DNA from: Porogramme epimiltina
Lineage: Eukaryota; Basidiomycota; Agaricomycetes; Polyporales; Polyporaceae
Length of the DNA stretch: 64,000 bases
NCBI GenBank assembly: GCA_900155495.1
Contig: FTLJ01000335.1
Location: forward strand, 1-64,000
Reading direction: 5' to 3'
How positions within the stretch are numbered: position 1 is the first letter of the stretch; each line of letters begins with the position of its first letter. The notes beneath the pieces are model-generated. The model was not told the origin of the DNA. It saw nothing but the letters and a program-made list of their open reading frames with translations, and did no database searches. Below are positions 1 to 11,120 of the stretch, piece after piece. The translations under genes and the position numbers were made by a program.

Positions 1-2890
1 CCCTGCCACGTACATGCGCTGGCATCATCAACGAAGGGTTACGTCTGTGTGCTGTGAAACAGTGCAGGATAATTTGTGGGTTGTGATGGACGAACTTGAA
101 CACGCACTAGGGGCGGGTACCCTGTTGAACGACGTCAGCTCTGTATCAGACATTGTGGATGGCTAAATGACATACTGGGCTACATAATCTCAGCCAGGAA
201 GATTCTACAGTCAGTGTACACTTGGCTGGTCACTTGAGGACGTTCAGACGTCTCCGAATGTTGGGCGGCTGCAGCTCGGCTGCGTGCACAGCTCAGGCCG
301 CGAGCGAGTCGGGTCACGGAAGATCTCGATCATTGGTCGAGTCCGCACTGCGCAGGCGGTACGGGAGCTCTGGGATGTCAGAGAGCGAGCAAGGGACCCA
401 CTCCGGCGATCACTGGTCCACACCTGGACAGGCCTACTGCAACTGAATTCGGACGGTGGATGGCCTATCGCCGGGATCAAAGCGTGCCCTACTGCGCACG
501 TGACACAGGACTCTCTTGAGGCGTGGGCGCCTTGTTCAACAGCGCGTCTGCCCCGTGCCGAGGCCGCCGAGGGGACCGTCCGCCTCACCAATTCGCTGCT
601 CTCTCTGCCTCCTCTCTGATCGTCCTGCCCAGCCAATCCCAACCGCCCCCTCCTTGCAGTGGCAACACGCCCTCGGTTTAGAGCGGCCGCAGCAGCGCGT
701 GCCGATCTCGGGATGCAGATGTCCGGCCTCAGCCCCGTGGGCCGTCTTCCGCCGGCCCCTTCAGGGAGTATCCACGTCCCAGTCCACCGCATCCTCTGTT
801 ACGCAGACCGCATGAGCACATGGCCATCGGTACGTGCTCGATACGCCTCACTCCCATTTATACCACCCTACCAACATCTGCCCTCTTAATTTAGTCCTCT
901 GCGAGCATAGGCGACCCCTTTTCTTGTCCTAGGCGCATAGACGCAAACGTCGACAATCTCCCCAATCTCACAACGGTGACGCGTCCCATCTCCGCTGTCG
1001 CCTCAACAGCGGCATGTTCCTGCCTACGAAAGTGCGAACGCGCAGAGTTGCCATCTCCCCGCATCTCGCGCAGGGCACTACGAACACGATTCGACGCGTA
1101 TGGACCCTCAGTGCTTCAATCCAACGTTCTCCGCATATCTGGTCCCGTGCAAGGCAGAATGGCGTTGGAGGGTTGGCTGGATGCGGGGAGTGGGGGACAC
1201 TTGTTTGTGATGGACGGAGAGTGCGCGGGAAGACGATGGGTATCTTCATACTGGTGTGTTTTCTCTCGTTTGGTGCACGCATTTTCCCTCACCAGCAGCG
1301 TCCATATCGCGTAGCTGGGAGGTCCTTCGCTGAATGAATTGCTCGCCCCCACCCGCCTGCCGCGCCATGTTTCCCTCATTCAACCCAAATGCGCCCGACT
1401 TCATCAACGGAAGGACGCACTGTGCTTCCCAACAGCCGCCGTCTCCCCATACACCATTCCCTTTCCTCCTCGCGTGTCAGCATCGAGGTCCTTGTCCCCA
1501 TCTTGCCCTACGCCTCGCATCTCCCGTATACCAGCGGAAGCCCGTGTCCCGACCGAGCGCACTGCGATACCGTGCTGAAATGTGCGCTTCGTCTTATCGC
1601 GCGACACGCATCCGGATGTCGATTCGAGGTCCAACAGAGGCACGGATAAAGCAGACGTCGACGGTACAATTGCCCACCTCCGCCGCCGACACCCAAGCGT
1701 CTCGGGAAGCACGATTTGCGCGTGTCGCGACGGCACGCTGGGCATGGTGAGCGTTGGTAAACCTTGCCGCCGTGGCCCCTCCGGTAGATCTCTTCTCTGT
1801 GATGCAAGAGATCGCGTCATCGGATGCTTAGCGTTGGTGCCATAGTGGTGCGCTGTGCGTACTGGTAAGTGCTGCTTCGTGTTGTGGACCCATCGAGGCG
1901 CCATGCTGACATTCGCGGGTGCCCCCTGCAGGACGTGGCATGACTTGAAGAAGGCACAATGGAGTTCAACATCCGCAATCAGTTCAGCCCCAGATATGCA
2001 GGTGCTACACGTGGCGCTTGCACACCGGATTCGTCGAGGGTCTCGCGCTCTCCTCGAATTGCATGTGTCATGTCCACGTCTTGTCCATAGGAGATGCTGG
2101 GTGGTTTCGTACATGTGGTCGCTTCTCTCTCCCCACTTCGTCCTAATGTGCGCGATTTCGTGGGTTATTTAGGGAACTTGAAGACGTAGGCGGTTCCCAT
2201 GGGACTCGCCCCTCAGCGTCAAGATTTCTCCCAAAGTCCAACAGCGTTTTAGTAGACGCAGGATCCGTCAAGCCGTATGTATGCTATTCCCGACAGGTAT
2301 GTTTCGTTCTCAGATTCTCGCGGTAGGTTCTCTTGGATTGAACTGTGTTTCTCAGGATACGGACGGCGGCTTATCGCGCTCGCGTGCATAGTAGTGCGGT
2401 CTGGGGCAGGACTGTACTTGCATGTTTCATGTCGTTAGCTGCTCGCGGGGCTCGTGGCCAGTGCAAATATATGTGTTGACATATCTACTACACCATATAA
2501 CTGTGCGCTGCGGTTTCGGCCTTGTTTCGCAAGAGAAATTACCCAAAACACGAAAGTGAGAGCCCGCTTTCCGCACTCAGACAAGCACCTCAAGAAGACG
2601 AGGGGCTAGTACGGGCCCCGCGCGGGACCACTCGACGGAGGCCCTCCGGTGCCCAGCGCTTCTCCATCTTCCAAGGCTGCCGCGCTCGGCTCTCACTCAC
2701 CGCCGATTCGCTCGTCTCCAGAACCCTGCGCCTTCCAGCAATCCGCCCCTCCCAGAGCCTGAGCGCGCTCCAAATATTCAGCTCTGCCCATTGTCACAGG
2801 CCGTCAGCCCCAATTGCTCGCAGGATGCACATACATACTCCGTCAGCCCGTCATCTTCGATCAGCCCCTGCCGTTCCCTCGCCCCCCTCT
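1..2890 (+). repeat. Degenerate 2.9-kb direct repeat, copy 1 (left end outside window)
   Basis: This stretch matches 6319-9245 in the same orientation. Shared landmarks are the opening ccctgccacgta (1 and 6319), tgttacgcagacc (near 798 and 7121), gaacttgaagacgtaggcgg (near 2172 and 8560) and gtcacaggc-gtcagcccc (near 2793 and 9153). The copies differ by many substitutions and small indels, by eye roughly 15-25%. Frames are broken differently in the two copies, so neither looks like an active gene. The family is unknown; a dead transposon or an old segmental duplication are both possible. The similarity starts at base 1, so the left boundary is not visible. Confidence 0.8.
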
Positions 2891-3488
2891 GGCTGCCCGG
2901 CGCCGCCTCTCGGTGTGTCCAGATGTAGAGGGTTCCGAAGGGAGAAACTGAACGAAAGACCAGTGTGCTCGCAGTCAACGTCGAAGGTGTGCCACAAGAG
3001 AACGTGCGGCGCAGCTGGCTGAGCGTGGGGCATGAGCGCTTGAGTATGCCTGGAATGCGGGCCCCACAAAGCTCGAGGCGGCCGGAGCCGGTGGCATGAT
3101 TCATACCTGGGTCGACTAGACCTCTCTCATTCCTTTCAGACATGCACATTATCGTGGGCGAAAGCGTTATATCACAAGATATGTGGGGGCGCGGCTTGCC
3201 AGAAGGTGCCACCTTGGGCCTACGCTTGATGGTTAAACGTTGAGTCTCTGATCGGACTCCTCCTTCGCAGGGTCTCAAGTGGTGACTAGCTGTGACTGGT
3301 TGGTCTCAAAGGCACCTCGTGCGAGTAATCCAGTGTGCAAGAAAATGTTCAATAAATATTCAACGACATAGCGGAATTTACAAGATGAGGCCTCGGGAGA
3401 ATATCACTATCCGATGTCAAACGGGAATGCTGATGCCATGACACAAGAATACAAGCAGAGGGATACGACGAAAGGAACTAGTCATGAT
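2891..3488. other. Intergenic spacer downstream of the DUF6533 gene
   Basis: Between the end of repeat copy 1 and the stop codon of the minus-strand DUF6533 gene I see no conserved coding signal, RNA gene or repeat. Confidence 0.5.
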
Positions 3489-5285
3489 CTACGCCTGTAC
3501 TTCGACAGATGGCACTCCCACTCCTAGCGTCTCATCTTCCACCTCATCGGCCTCACCCGTCTCCCTGTTGTCCACCACTCCGGCGTCGACACAGTGCTCT
3601 ACGCTTGACCCCAGAGCAGGTCTGGTAGTTCCAGGGGCGGCGACAAAGCTCGGGAGAGAGTTCTCAGAGTGGGACGAGATGTAGGCCGGGTCGTCGGAGT
3701 CGACCTTGACGGACCGGAGGTTTGCTTCTTGGAGGTTGATGAGGAAGCGGGAGATAAGGATTGCTGTGAGGCTGTGATGTTATGGCATGGCGGAAAGGTG
3801 TAGTAAGTGTTGTGGAACACATGGAGGAAGGAACGGCGGCGTACGGTGGAGTCAACAAAGTGATATAACTCCCACTGGCATTCGCGCCGCCCTCAACAAA
3901 TGTCTGCACAGGAGTTGTTGATAGTTCCCGGATTTAGAGTGAGCTACAGGAAAACTCACCGAGGTGAAAGAGAATATCAGGTCCAAAACATTCAGTATCA
4001 GAAGCAACCTGCGGGATGTGCGAGTTTCACATATTAGTTGGCTTCACGAGATGCAGGTTATGAAATGTGAATAAACATACACAAAATAGATCGTTCCTAC
4101 CCCATCTGAGTCAGATCGCTTCCCGGTTGCCGAAACATATCAGATGCTTACCATCACGCAAGAACACGTCCGCCAATTTCACATGGCGGGGCACGAGGAA
4201 TGCCTTCCTCACGGAGGTTTCGCGAAATAGTTTCGACCAGGTGACGGCGATGACGAGTACATCCGCTACAATCAGGGATCCTCGGGATGCAACGAGCCCT
4301 GAACTAGTCGTAAATCTGGGTGACGTAGACCGAGATAGCTCGTTTTACGTACAGCTATGATTGATGAAGACGCATCAGTTCACGCATGCAGCGACTGATA
4401 GGACGACAAGCTCACCCAATATACACCTGCTCTGAGGGAGTGAACACCTGCACCAGGCAGCCAAACACCGGGTCGACAACTCCGCTCAATCCAAGTCCAT
4501 CTTGAGCCTGTCAGGGTGTGAAAATCACATCGTGAGAGCGAGTAAATCTCCCAAGACAACGACGGATACGCACGACATTTACGGCGACAGGACCGAGAGA
4601 GAGGAGAAATACGAGTGCGGAGAACACCCTAGATCTGGTGAGAGCGATTGCTCGCATTGCAGAGAACGCTAGATAGCCGATTTTCAGTAGAATGACTCGC
4701 AGAGCGTGAGTTCAAGCGTCACTTACCTGCTGGTGGTATCAATGTGGCGAGGTTCGCCACCTCACGTGCCCATGTCGTCCCGTTGCACCTGGAACATCTA
4801 TCGTCATCTCCCAGATCGACAAGTGGCTGAGAGGAACGTAACTCACGCCTAAGGAGGCGCGAAGATGTCAGCCCCGATGGAATTGCACGTATGGGAGTTA
4901 GCCTGACTTACTCCAGCACTCAAAGACCCATCGAAGGCAGACACCAGAGTGAGTGTAGAGAAAACGAGTATGAGGTATCTATTTGTGAGGAAGAGGGCAG
5001 CTGGGAGAGAGAACTTGTGCTTCCAGAAGAGGTCGATTTCGCGGTCGGCGGTGATGAGGTGCTCGTATAAGATGAGTACTGGGAGGGTGCGGCTGTCAGC
5101 ATTGCGCTCTGGATGTGATAGACGAGACTGCTCACTGACCTGATGCTGCGACACCGACATAATTTTGTACAGTGCTGCGAGAGTGTACCGTTAGAGTGAA
5201 ATGGAAGCATCCGTGCTACTTACAAAGTGTGGAATAAAGCAACGATGGTGGTGCCGTCGGCGGCTGCAGCGGGGTCACTAGACAT
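3489..5285 (-). CDS. DUF6533 domain integral membrane protein (multi-exon)
   Basis: This is a multi-exon gene read right to left, with ATG at 5283-5285 and stop at 3489-3491. The first three exons are 5224-5285, 5140-5174 and one starting at 5078. They join in frame to give the DUF6533 signature VLILYEHLITADREIDLFW followed by a membrane segment. Later exons carry other family-typical parts: a segment ending SLGPVAVNV (about 4575-4650), SGVVDPVFGC (about 4470), RGSLIVADVLVIAVTW (about 4230-4280), LLLILNVLDLIF (about 3970-4000) and a last exon with ILISRFLINLQEA (about 3720-3765) before an acidic tail. The family is known from Agaricomycetes as polytopic membrane proteins of unknown function. 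Several internal exon borders, especially 4700-4915 and 3770-4000, are unresolved. The gene lies between the two 2.9-kb repeats. Confidence 0.8.
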
Positions 5286-6318
5286 GGTCTGGAGTGAGCG
5301 AGTGTGATAGGGTGCTGAGGGAGTTTAAGCCGTTGCAGTGGTTTATATATCCCGCGGCCGACGGATAATAAGGACATGTCGAGTGATGTCGATTAATGCG
5401 CCTACCGAGTTGCCATCTGAGCCCAGAGCTGTTCGTGTTCGAGATCTTGGGAATCGTCCAATGTACAATGTGGAGTGCTGAATGGTGGATCCCCTGGTTG
5501 ACTAGTTGCGGTAGTACAGTTGGAATTTCCATGATGGGATGATGCAGACTCTGTTGGCATGTTCACTCCATCTACGCATACATATAGGATACGGCGCCGC
5601 GACAGGCATCGAGCTTGTATCTCAATAGGAATTGCTAACCCTGAGCTGATACGGACATCATCGAATGAAGCGGGCCGAGTCGCGCCCGGTGTGTTGTTCC
5701 TGTTTATAGCCTGGGTGATGTGCATGCAGGATCGGCTCGCAATTGCATGTTCTGACAAGTATTGTGCGGGAGGATGCGATCTTCTAGAACGATGTGAGCG
5801 TTGAGTACATATAATGGGTGAGAAATATACCGCAACGATGTCCACATCGCGGCTTGATCTCACCCTCTGGCCCGGGAGTCTCCGAGACTCTGACTCGGCT
5901 GGATGCTTGTCTTGCTCCTACGGAATATGATTTCTGTTCAGCCCAGACGCCGACGTATTCATGGGGACAGCTGAAGTACGCACTGCCTGGTTCAGTTCAA
6001 GTGGTCTGAGATGAAATCGACTACAAAGATCTAGGTACGGGGTCGCGCAAGGTGTGTTGTACAAATGTGTTTTTTGGCTTCTTGTATTTCCATGACATCT
6101 GATACATATCGGCGCCCACGCGTGATCTGGACCAAGAACAATCACATGAGAATGTGATACGAGTTGCGGTGGACGTCATTCCGACTCATCCGTACCGTGT
6201 GTCCCCTGGTCAACTTTGAGCAGAATGTTCCGACTACGGGGTGGAAATTGGCGTTGCGGCGGTTGTAACCCCCACCGAGGTCGTCCGTGATGTTAGGCGG
6301 CCTGTACCCAATGTGGAC
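5286..6318. other. Intergenic region, no gene seen
   Basis: This holds the promoter side of the DUF6533 gene and the approach to repeat copy 2. Short ORFs on both strands (for example 5402-5863 on the minus strand) show no recognisable domain and no convincing splice structure. I see nothing else. Confidence 0.5.
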
Positions 6319-9245
6319 CCTGCCACGTATATGCACTGGCATCATCAACGAAGCGTTATGCTGGGAAACAATGTGGGATGATTTGTGGGTTGTGACGGAC
6401 GAAGTTGAACACGCACCGGAGGCGGGTACTACATTGTTGGATCCGGACGTCGGCTCTGTTCCACTTTGTATCAGTCATTGTGGAGGGCTTCGAAATGACA
6501 TGTTGGACTTCGGTACCTCAGCCGGGAAGACTCTACAGTCGCCGTGGCTGGTCACTTGAGGACGTTCAGACGTCTCCGAAGATTACGCGGCTGCAGCTCG
6601 GGTGCGTGTACAGCCCAGGGCCCAGGCCACCGACTCGGGCCACGGAAGATCATTGGTCGTGTCCGCACTGCGCAGGCGGTACGGGAGCTCTGGGATGTCA
6701 GAGAGCGAGCAAGGGGCCCGTTCCGGCGATTGGTCCACTTCTAAATGAGCCTACTGCCAGCCGAATGACGGTGGAATCTGGATGGGCTATTGCCGGAATC
6801 GAAGCCACGTGTCTGGCACTCTTGAGGCATGGGCGCCTTGATCAACGGTGCGGCGTCTGTCGAGGGCCGAGGCTGCCGAGGAGACCATCCCACCCTCCGG
6901 TCCGTCATGCGCCTCACGCTCCTCTGCTGTCTCTGCACCCTTTCTCATCGTCCTGCTTAAACAATGACAACCGCTTTCTCCATGCAGTATCAACACGCCT
7001 TCTATCTCAAGCGACCGCCCCAACGAGTTTCGATCTCAGGATGCAGATGTCCGGCCTCATCCCCGCCCTCCGCCCGCCTCTCCAGCCTGGCGTATCCACG
7101 TCCTAGTCAACCGCATCCTGTGTTACGCAGACCACTTGAGCATATGGCTATTGGTACGTGCTAGATACGCCGCACTCTCACTCATACCACCCTAACAGCA
7201 TCTGCCTCACCACACCATCCTCTCACTTCCTATCCCAGGCGCACACCAACCGAGGCTCCACATAACTGCAAACGTCCACCCTCTCACCAATCTCACAACG
7301 GTGAAGCGGATTCTCACCTCGGTCGTCCCAAGAGCAACATGCCTCTGCCTCCGGCCGCGGGCACGCGCGGAGTTGTGATCCCCCCGCATGTGGCATGGGG
7401 CACTATACGAACACGATCCGGTCCGCCGAAGTGAGGTGCGCACCGACTCGGACGGGAAGGGACCTTCAATCTTCCCAACGCTGTCCAAATTCTGGTCCTG
7501 TGGAAGGCAGAACGGCGTTGGCGATGTTACGAGTGGTAGGGTTGGCTGGATGCGGGAAGTGCAGGACACTTGTTCGTGATGGATGGAGAACGCGCGGTGG
7601 GAATACAATGGGCCCCATTTTGGTACAGGTGTGTCTTCTCTTTCTTGGTGCACGCATTTCCCCTCACCAGCAGCGTCCAGGTCGCGCAGCTGGGAAGTCC
7701 TTCGCTGGAAGAACAGCCCGGCCCCGCCCGCCCATCGCCGCACAATCTATCTCTCCTTCGACCCAAACGCGCCCGACTTCATCAACGGGAGGACGCATCG
7801 CGCTCCAGCAGCTGTCGTCTACTCCGTACACCATTGCCTTCCCTTCCCAAGCGTCGGTATCGGTGTCCTTGTCTCCGTCTTGCCCTACGGCTCGCATCCC
7901 CCGTATACCTATTACCAGCGCAAGCCTGTGTCTTGATCAAGCGCTTTGCGATCCCGTGTCGAGATGTGCGCTCCGTCTTCTCGCGCGACGCGCATCCAGA
8001 TATCGATCCGAGGACCAATGGAGGCGTAGGTAGAGCAGACGTCGATGGTACAATCGCCCGCCGCCGCCGCCGGTACTGAAACGTCTCGGGAAGGACGTTT
8101 TGCCCGCGTCACGACGGCGCGCTAAGCATGGAGGGCGTTGCCAACTTTCGCATCGTTGTCGCCTCCCGTGGATCCCTTCTCTGTAAGGCAGAAGATTAGT
8201 TCGATGGGTGCTGAGTGTTTGTGCCGTAGTGGTGTGCTGTGCGTACTGGTAAGTACTGCTTTGTGTTGTGGTTTCTATCGAGGCGCCATGTTCACATTCT
8301 TGGGTGCCTCTCGCAAGACGTAGTATGACTTGAAGACGGTGCAATGAAGTTGAACGTCCGCAGTCGGGCCAGCCCGGATATGCAGGTACTACGCATGGAG
8401 CTTACGCACCAGGTTCGTCGAGGATGTCGCACCCCTTGAACTGCATGGGTCGTTTCCACATCTGGTCCAACGGAGATGCTGGATGGTTTTGCAGTGCGTA
8501 TGGTCGCTTCTCTCTCCCCGCTTTGTCTTAATGTGTGCTATTTTGTAGGTTATTTCCGGAACTTGAAGACGTAGGCGGTTCCTACCGGACTCTCCCCTCT
8601 GCGCCAAGATTCCTCCCAAGATCCAACCGCGTTTCAGTAGACACAGGATCTGTTAAGCAGTATTTATGCTACTCACGACAGGTGTGTTTCCTTCTCAGAT
8701 TCTCGTGGTAGCTTCCCTTGGATTGAATTATGTTTCCCAGGACACGGATGGCGGCGTGTCGTACTCGCGTGCAGAGTAGCGTGGTCAGGGGAGGGCTCAT
8801 CTTACATGTTTGATGTCATTAGTTGCTCACGGGGCTCGTTCCATGCGCGATTAGAGCCAAAATATACGTTGACGTATTTGCTAGACTGCGAGTGTCCACT
8901 GCCATTTCGGCAGTACTTCTCAAGAGAGAGAAGTGCGCTGGATTACCCAAGACATGAAAGGGAGGGCCTATTTCCACACTCGGACAAGCACAGAAAAAGA
9001 AGACGAGGAGCGAGTACCCGGGGCCGTGCCCGGGACCACTTACTGGCGGCCTGGCGTCCGGCGCTTCTCACCGTTACAAGGCTGCCATGCCCTTTGCCTG
9101 CGCTCTGCTCTCATCCAGAGCAGTGCGTTCCCAATATCTAGCTCGGTTTATCGTCACAGGCTGTCAGCCCCGATCGCTCAGGATGCGAATACTCCGTCAA
9201 CCCATCATCATCGATCAGCCCCTCCCGTCCCCTCACCTGCTCTCC
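6319..9245 (+). repeat. Degenerate 2.9-kb direct repeat, copy 2
   Basis: This is the second, complete copy of the element at 1-2890, in the same orientation. Similarity begins at ccctgccacgta (6319) and fades after the shared cagcccct-ccgt-ccctc around 9230. No terminal inverted repeats, target-site duplication or TG..CA LTR ends were found at the visible borders. ORFs inside (for example 6405-7106 plus and 7207-7743 minus) are not conserved in frame with copy 1 and match no family I recognise. Confidence 0.8.
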
Positions 9246-11057
9246 TAGGGTGCGAGGCTGAGTGGAGCTCCAAGTGCTCGAAGCCCACGGCTCTCATAAT
9301 CCGAACTCACCCGTCGCTAGTATGTGTGCGACATCCAATCTCATGCACACGCGCCCCTCCCAACGCCTCGGGGTGCGCGTGTTCGGACTTGGGGGTCCCT
9401 TTTCATATGATGTTCTCAACTACAATCATCGTGGTTCGCGATGTCGGGAACGCTGCGTTATTCAGAGCCTGCGCACCGAAGTCTTGACCACAATTGCGAG
9501 GACAGACCGCATCTGCCTATCCGCCCGGGGAGTCGTGCCCAGCACCTAAGCAGTACTGCGGCAAGGACACTCGCGGAATTCGATATTCAATAAGAGCTGC
9601 TTAAAGAGGCACGAGGAAGAGGTCCGGAGGTGCTGTGAAGCGCTATTGTGGAACGCAGACAGCGAGACTAAGGCAGATAAAGAGCCACCAGTATAGCCCC
9701 GTGTGTGCGGTGGTCAGCGATGGTGACGGCGTGTAGGGGCTTTGTCGTCGACGCCCAGAACATGCGTCGATGAACCGAGCACACGATTTTGTCGACGCCC
9801 TCCTCTTAATGTCTCTCCAGGGCCGGTAGCTTTTGGCCACACGCATATGGTCCTTTATAACTGCGGAATTAGACTATTAAATGCTGATAATCGCGGAAAT
9901 ATGCTCCGAGTCGTGGGGCAATTGTCCAGTGCCGATTCGGAGTGTATGGTGGCTGTGCCGAAAGCCTGAATTCCAGTGAAGTATCTAGAATCATCGGCGG
10001 TGGTCAGAGATTTACACAATGAGAAACACGGCATCAACCGGTGACGAATAGCCCCATTATACCTCATTGTTGTGGAGTTATCTATGATAAGACAGAATAC
10101 CATATGAAGCCGCGGGCGGTGTAGGCCTGGGCAACTTGAAAGTTGAGGCGCTAGAAGTTGCCAGTTGGGCACGCAGCTCCGTGAACGGCCGCCTCTGAAG
10201 CTAGACGGATTACAGAGTTAACAGCGATTAAGAGCTTCCTTCATACTGTTCAACGAAGCAGCGCCATTTTCTGAGTATCCAGCTGCTGCTAGGCCGTCAT
10301 CTGCGCGGTATGACTCGTGAGAAAATCGCAGAAAGTCAGAGGCACGGGGCGCCTTGTCCCTGGGACAGTCCCGGAGACCGTCCCACACCACGCTCGGGCG
10401 CTTGAATTGTAACGGCCTCAGTAACACCTCGCCACGCCGGCCTTCAAGCCCACCGCGGCTGCGAGCCACCAGCAGCGTAACGATAGCTTTGGTGTAGGGA
10501 GTACCCTCACTCATAAGCACTATACACAGGAGTTCCGTGTGCTCAAGCAGTAGGAGTAATCAATGTGCTTGCGGCGCAATATACGCTGCAGCATCATTAA
10601 ATATTGGCAGAAGAATATGTGCTACGATTTACGGCCCTGCTCGCAATGCGCAAACTGTTGAAGCCAGTGCTTCCGTGAGAGAAACCATGAAGGAGCAATA
10701 CTAGTGGGCAGTGGGCACAGGGGGCCTCTGCCCTCGGCCACACTGCGCGTTGTGGCGAAGTGAAAAGAGGTCACAACGAAAGCGCCTCTTGTAACAGTGA
10801 CAATGTATGTGATTAGCAAAGCGTTGTCCCAGAGATAGTCCCAGAGACTGTCTCTGGGACAAAGCTCCCCGTCGCTCGGATGTTCTCGAAAATCGAGAGT
10901 CGGAGGAAGTACGATCACGTGATGATTGACCGCGACAGGACGGACGCGTAGTGGGCGCTTACCCCCTTCAACCTCCTCTGCTTTGGTCCTCAAGGTGGTC
11001 AAGGGCCACTTCCCCCCTCCGGCGAACAATAACACGCCTTAAACAAAATAAAAGCGC
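9246..11057. other. Intergenic region upstream of FunK1 gene A
   Basis: No gene is recognised here. Minus-strand ORFs at 10218-10520 and 10622-11035 have no recognisable domain. The stretch contains two related short GTCCC/GGGAC-rich palindromic segments, near 10352-10384 and 10824-10862. Confidence 0.5.
10824..10862. repeat. 12-bp perfect inverted repeat with 15-nt loop
   Basis: TTGTCCCAGAGA (10824-10835) is the exact reverse complement of TCTCTGGGACAA (10851-10862). A third partial copy, GTCCCAGAGACTG, lies in the loop. A related segment with GTCCCTGGGAC and GTCCCGGAGACCGTCCC lies at about 10352-10384. Function is unknown. Confidence 0.7.
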
Positions 11058-11064
11058 TATAAAG
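11058..11064 (+). promoter_or_regulatory. TATA box of FunK1 gene A
   Basis: TATAAAG lies 57 bp before the ATG at 11121. The spacing matches the TATA-to-ATG distance of the two other FunK1 genes in the window (58 and 63 bp). Confidence 0.55.
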
Positions 11065-11120
11065 TATGTCACCGCTCTTCTCTTGTTTCATCCACCCTCC
11101 TTCCAATCCGCTGTGCTACT

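Noticed and set aside
1404..2114. 236-residue minus-strand ORF in repeat copy 1
   Set aside because: The equivalent frame in copy 2 is broken and the residue pattern matches no family; it is likely a chance ORF in a degenerate repeat.
1..9245. The two 2.9-kb repeats as LTRs of a retrotransposon
   Set aside because: The visible ends lack TG..CA, no gag/pol, primer-binding site or polypurine tract lies between them, and the interior holds a normal DUF6533 gene. The copies are also far more diverged than young LTRs.
10622..11035. 137-residue minus-strand ORF upstream of FunK1 A
   Set aside because: No domain is recognisable, it overlaps the inverted repeat and it ends just before the TATA box of gene A.
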